A stretch of 21,836 bases of DNA from CAVYPR01 sp052145775 (lineage in GTDB: Bacteria; Actinomycetota; Acidimicrobiia; Acidimicrobiales; RAAP-2), in the NCBI GenBank assembly GCA_052145775.1, contig JBKQNY010000130.1, forward strand, positions 1 through 21,836, given 5' to 3'. A program made the translations under genes and the position numbers. Shown here in pieces: positions 21,761 through 21,836 of this stretch. The stretch's first letter is position 1; every line of letters starts with the position of its first letter. The notes beneath the pieces were generated by a model. That model worked only from the letters and a program-made list of their open reading frames with translations. It ran no database searches and was not told where the DNA came from.

Positions 21761-21836
21761 GTCGACTTCCCGAGATAGGCGTGGCGCACCTCGGGGTCCG
21801 CCATCACCTCGTCGAACGTCCCCTCGGCGATGACCT
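21757..21836 (-). CDS. livG: LivG-type ABC ATPase, C-terminal end only
   Basis: The last 80 bases of the window encode, on the minus strand, VIAEGTFDEVMADPEVRHAYLG and three further residues before a TGA at 21757-21759. This is the very typical end of LivG proteins ('G.P..V..DP.V..AYLG'). The stop overlaps the LivF start by the ATGA arrangement, as is usual for livG-livF pairs. The gene runs off the right edge. Confidence 0.85.
   Translation of the reverse strand, partial: VIAEGTFDEVMADPEVRHAYLGKST

Noticed and set aside
1..21836. Search by eye for CRISPR arrays, rRNA genes, complete tRNAs and riboswitches.
   Set aside because: No regularly spaced repeat array, rRNA segment, full tRNA cloverleaf or known riboswitch core was recognised.

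Overview
The window looks like chromosomal DNA of a high-GC actinobacterium. I suspect an uncultured soil or freshwater member of Acidimicrobiia, because of the DinB/DUF664 enzyme, the COG2159 amidohydrolase, the CaiB-type CoA-transferase, the thiolase and the Liv transporter genes, together with GTG starts and many 4-8 nt gene overlaps. The taxonomic guess is inference; no rRNA or other marker gene is present.

Left part (1-3.1 kb): a gene graveyard. It holds a perfect 17-bp inverted repeat (139-186), the C-terminal part of a MarR-like regulator (510-866), an intact NTF2/SnoaL-like gene (1233-1583), a small Cys-containing ORF cut by the 5' end of an ISL3-family insertion sequence (1733 to about 2090), a very GC-rich low-complexity tract, the 3' half of a tRNA-Gly(GCC) gene starting exactly at the anticodon loop (2377-2418, minus strand), and a helix-turn-helix protein remnant with an in-frame stop where a Trp is expected.

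Middle part (3.1-13.8 kb): an envelope/efflux locus. Read on the minus strand from 10562, overlapping genes encode a MacA/HlyD-type adaptor, a MacB-type ATPase, a MacB-type permease, a secreted DUF5666-like protein with Gly/Pro repeats, and a second adaptor carrying long Ser/Thr-rich inserts. A secreted GH43-like glycosidase follows. Divergent from this operon is an OmpR-type two-component system (histidine kinase 10890-12200, response regulator 12197-12871). The shared intergenic region holds an 11-bp-spaced direct repeat of the kind OmpR/PhoB proteins bind, so the simplest reading is a sensor pair controlling the adjacent export system. A second OmpR-type regulator (13089-13817) lacks the phosphoacceptor Asp (Glu instead) and has no kinase beside it.

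Junction (13.9-14.4 kb): the N-terminal domain of a tyrosine recombinase survives as a relict. By eye GC content is lower to the left of this point than to the right, which suggests that the ~12 kb between the tRNA-Gly half and the integrase relict is an old acquired island.

Right part (14.4-21.8 kb): compact, very GC-rich metabolic DNA. It encodes a DinB/DUF664 enzyme, an 89-aa protein with a metal-dependent amidohydrolase, a family III CoA-transferase, two small dimeric alpha/beta-barrel-like proteins (one DUF3303-like), a small tail-anchored membrane protein, and, on the minus strand, LivG (C-terminal end only), LivF and a thiolase. This resembles a catabolic region for CoA-linked organic acids with a branched-chain-amino-acid-type importer.
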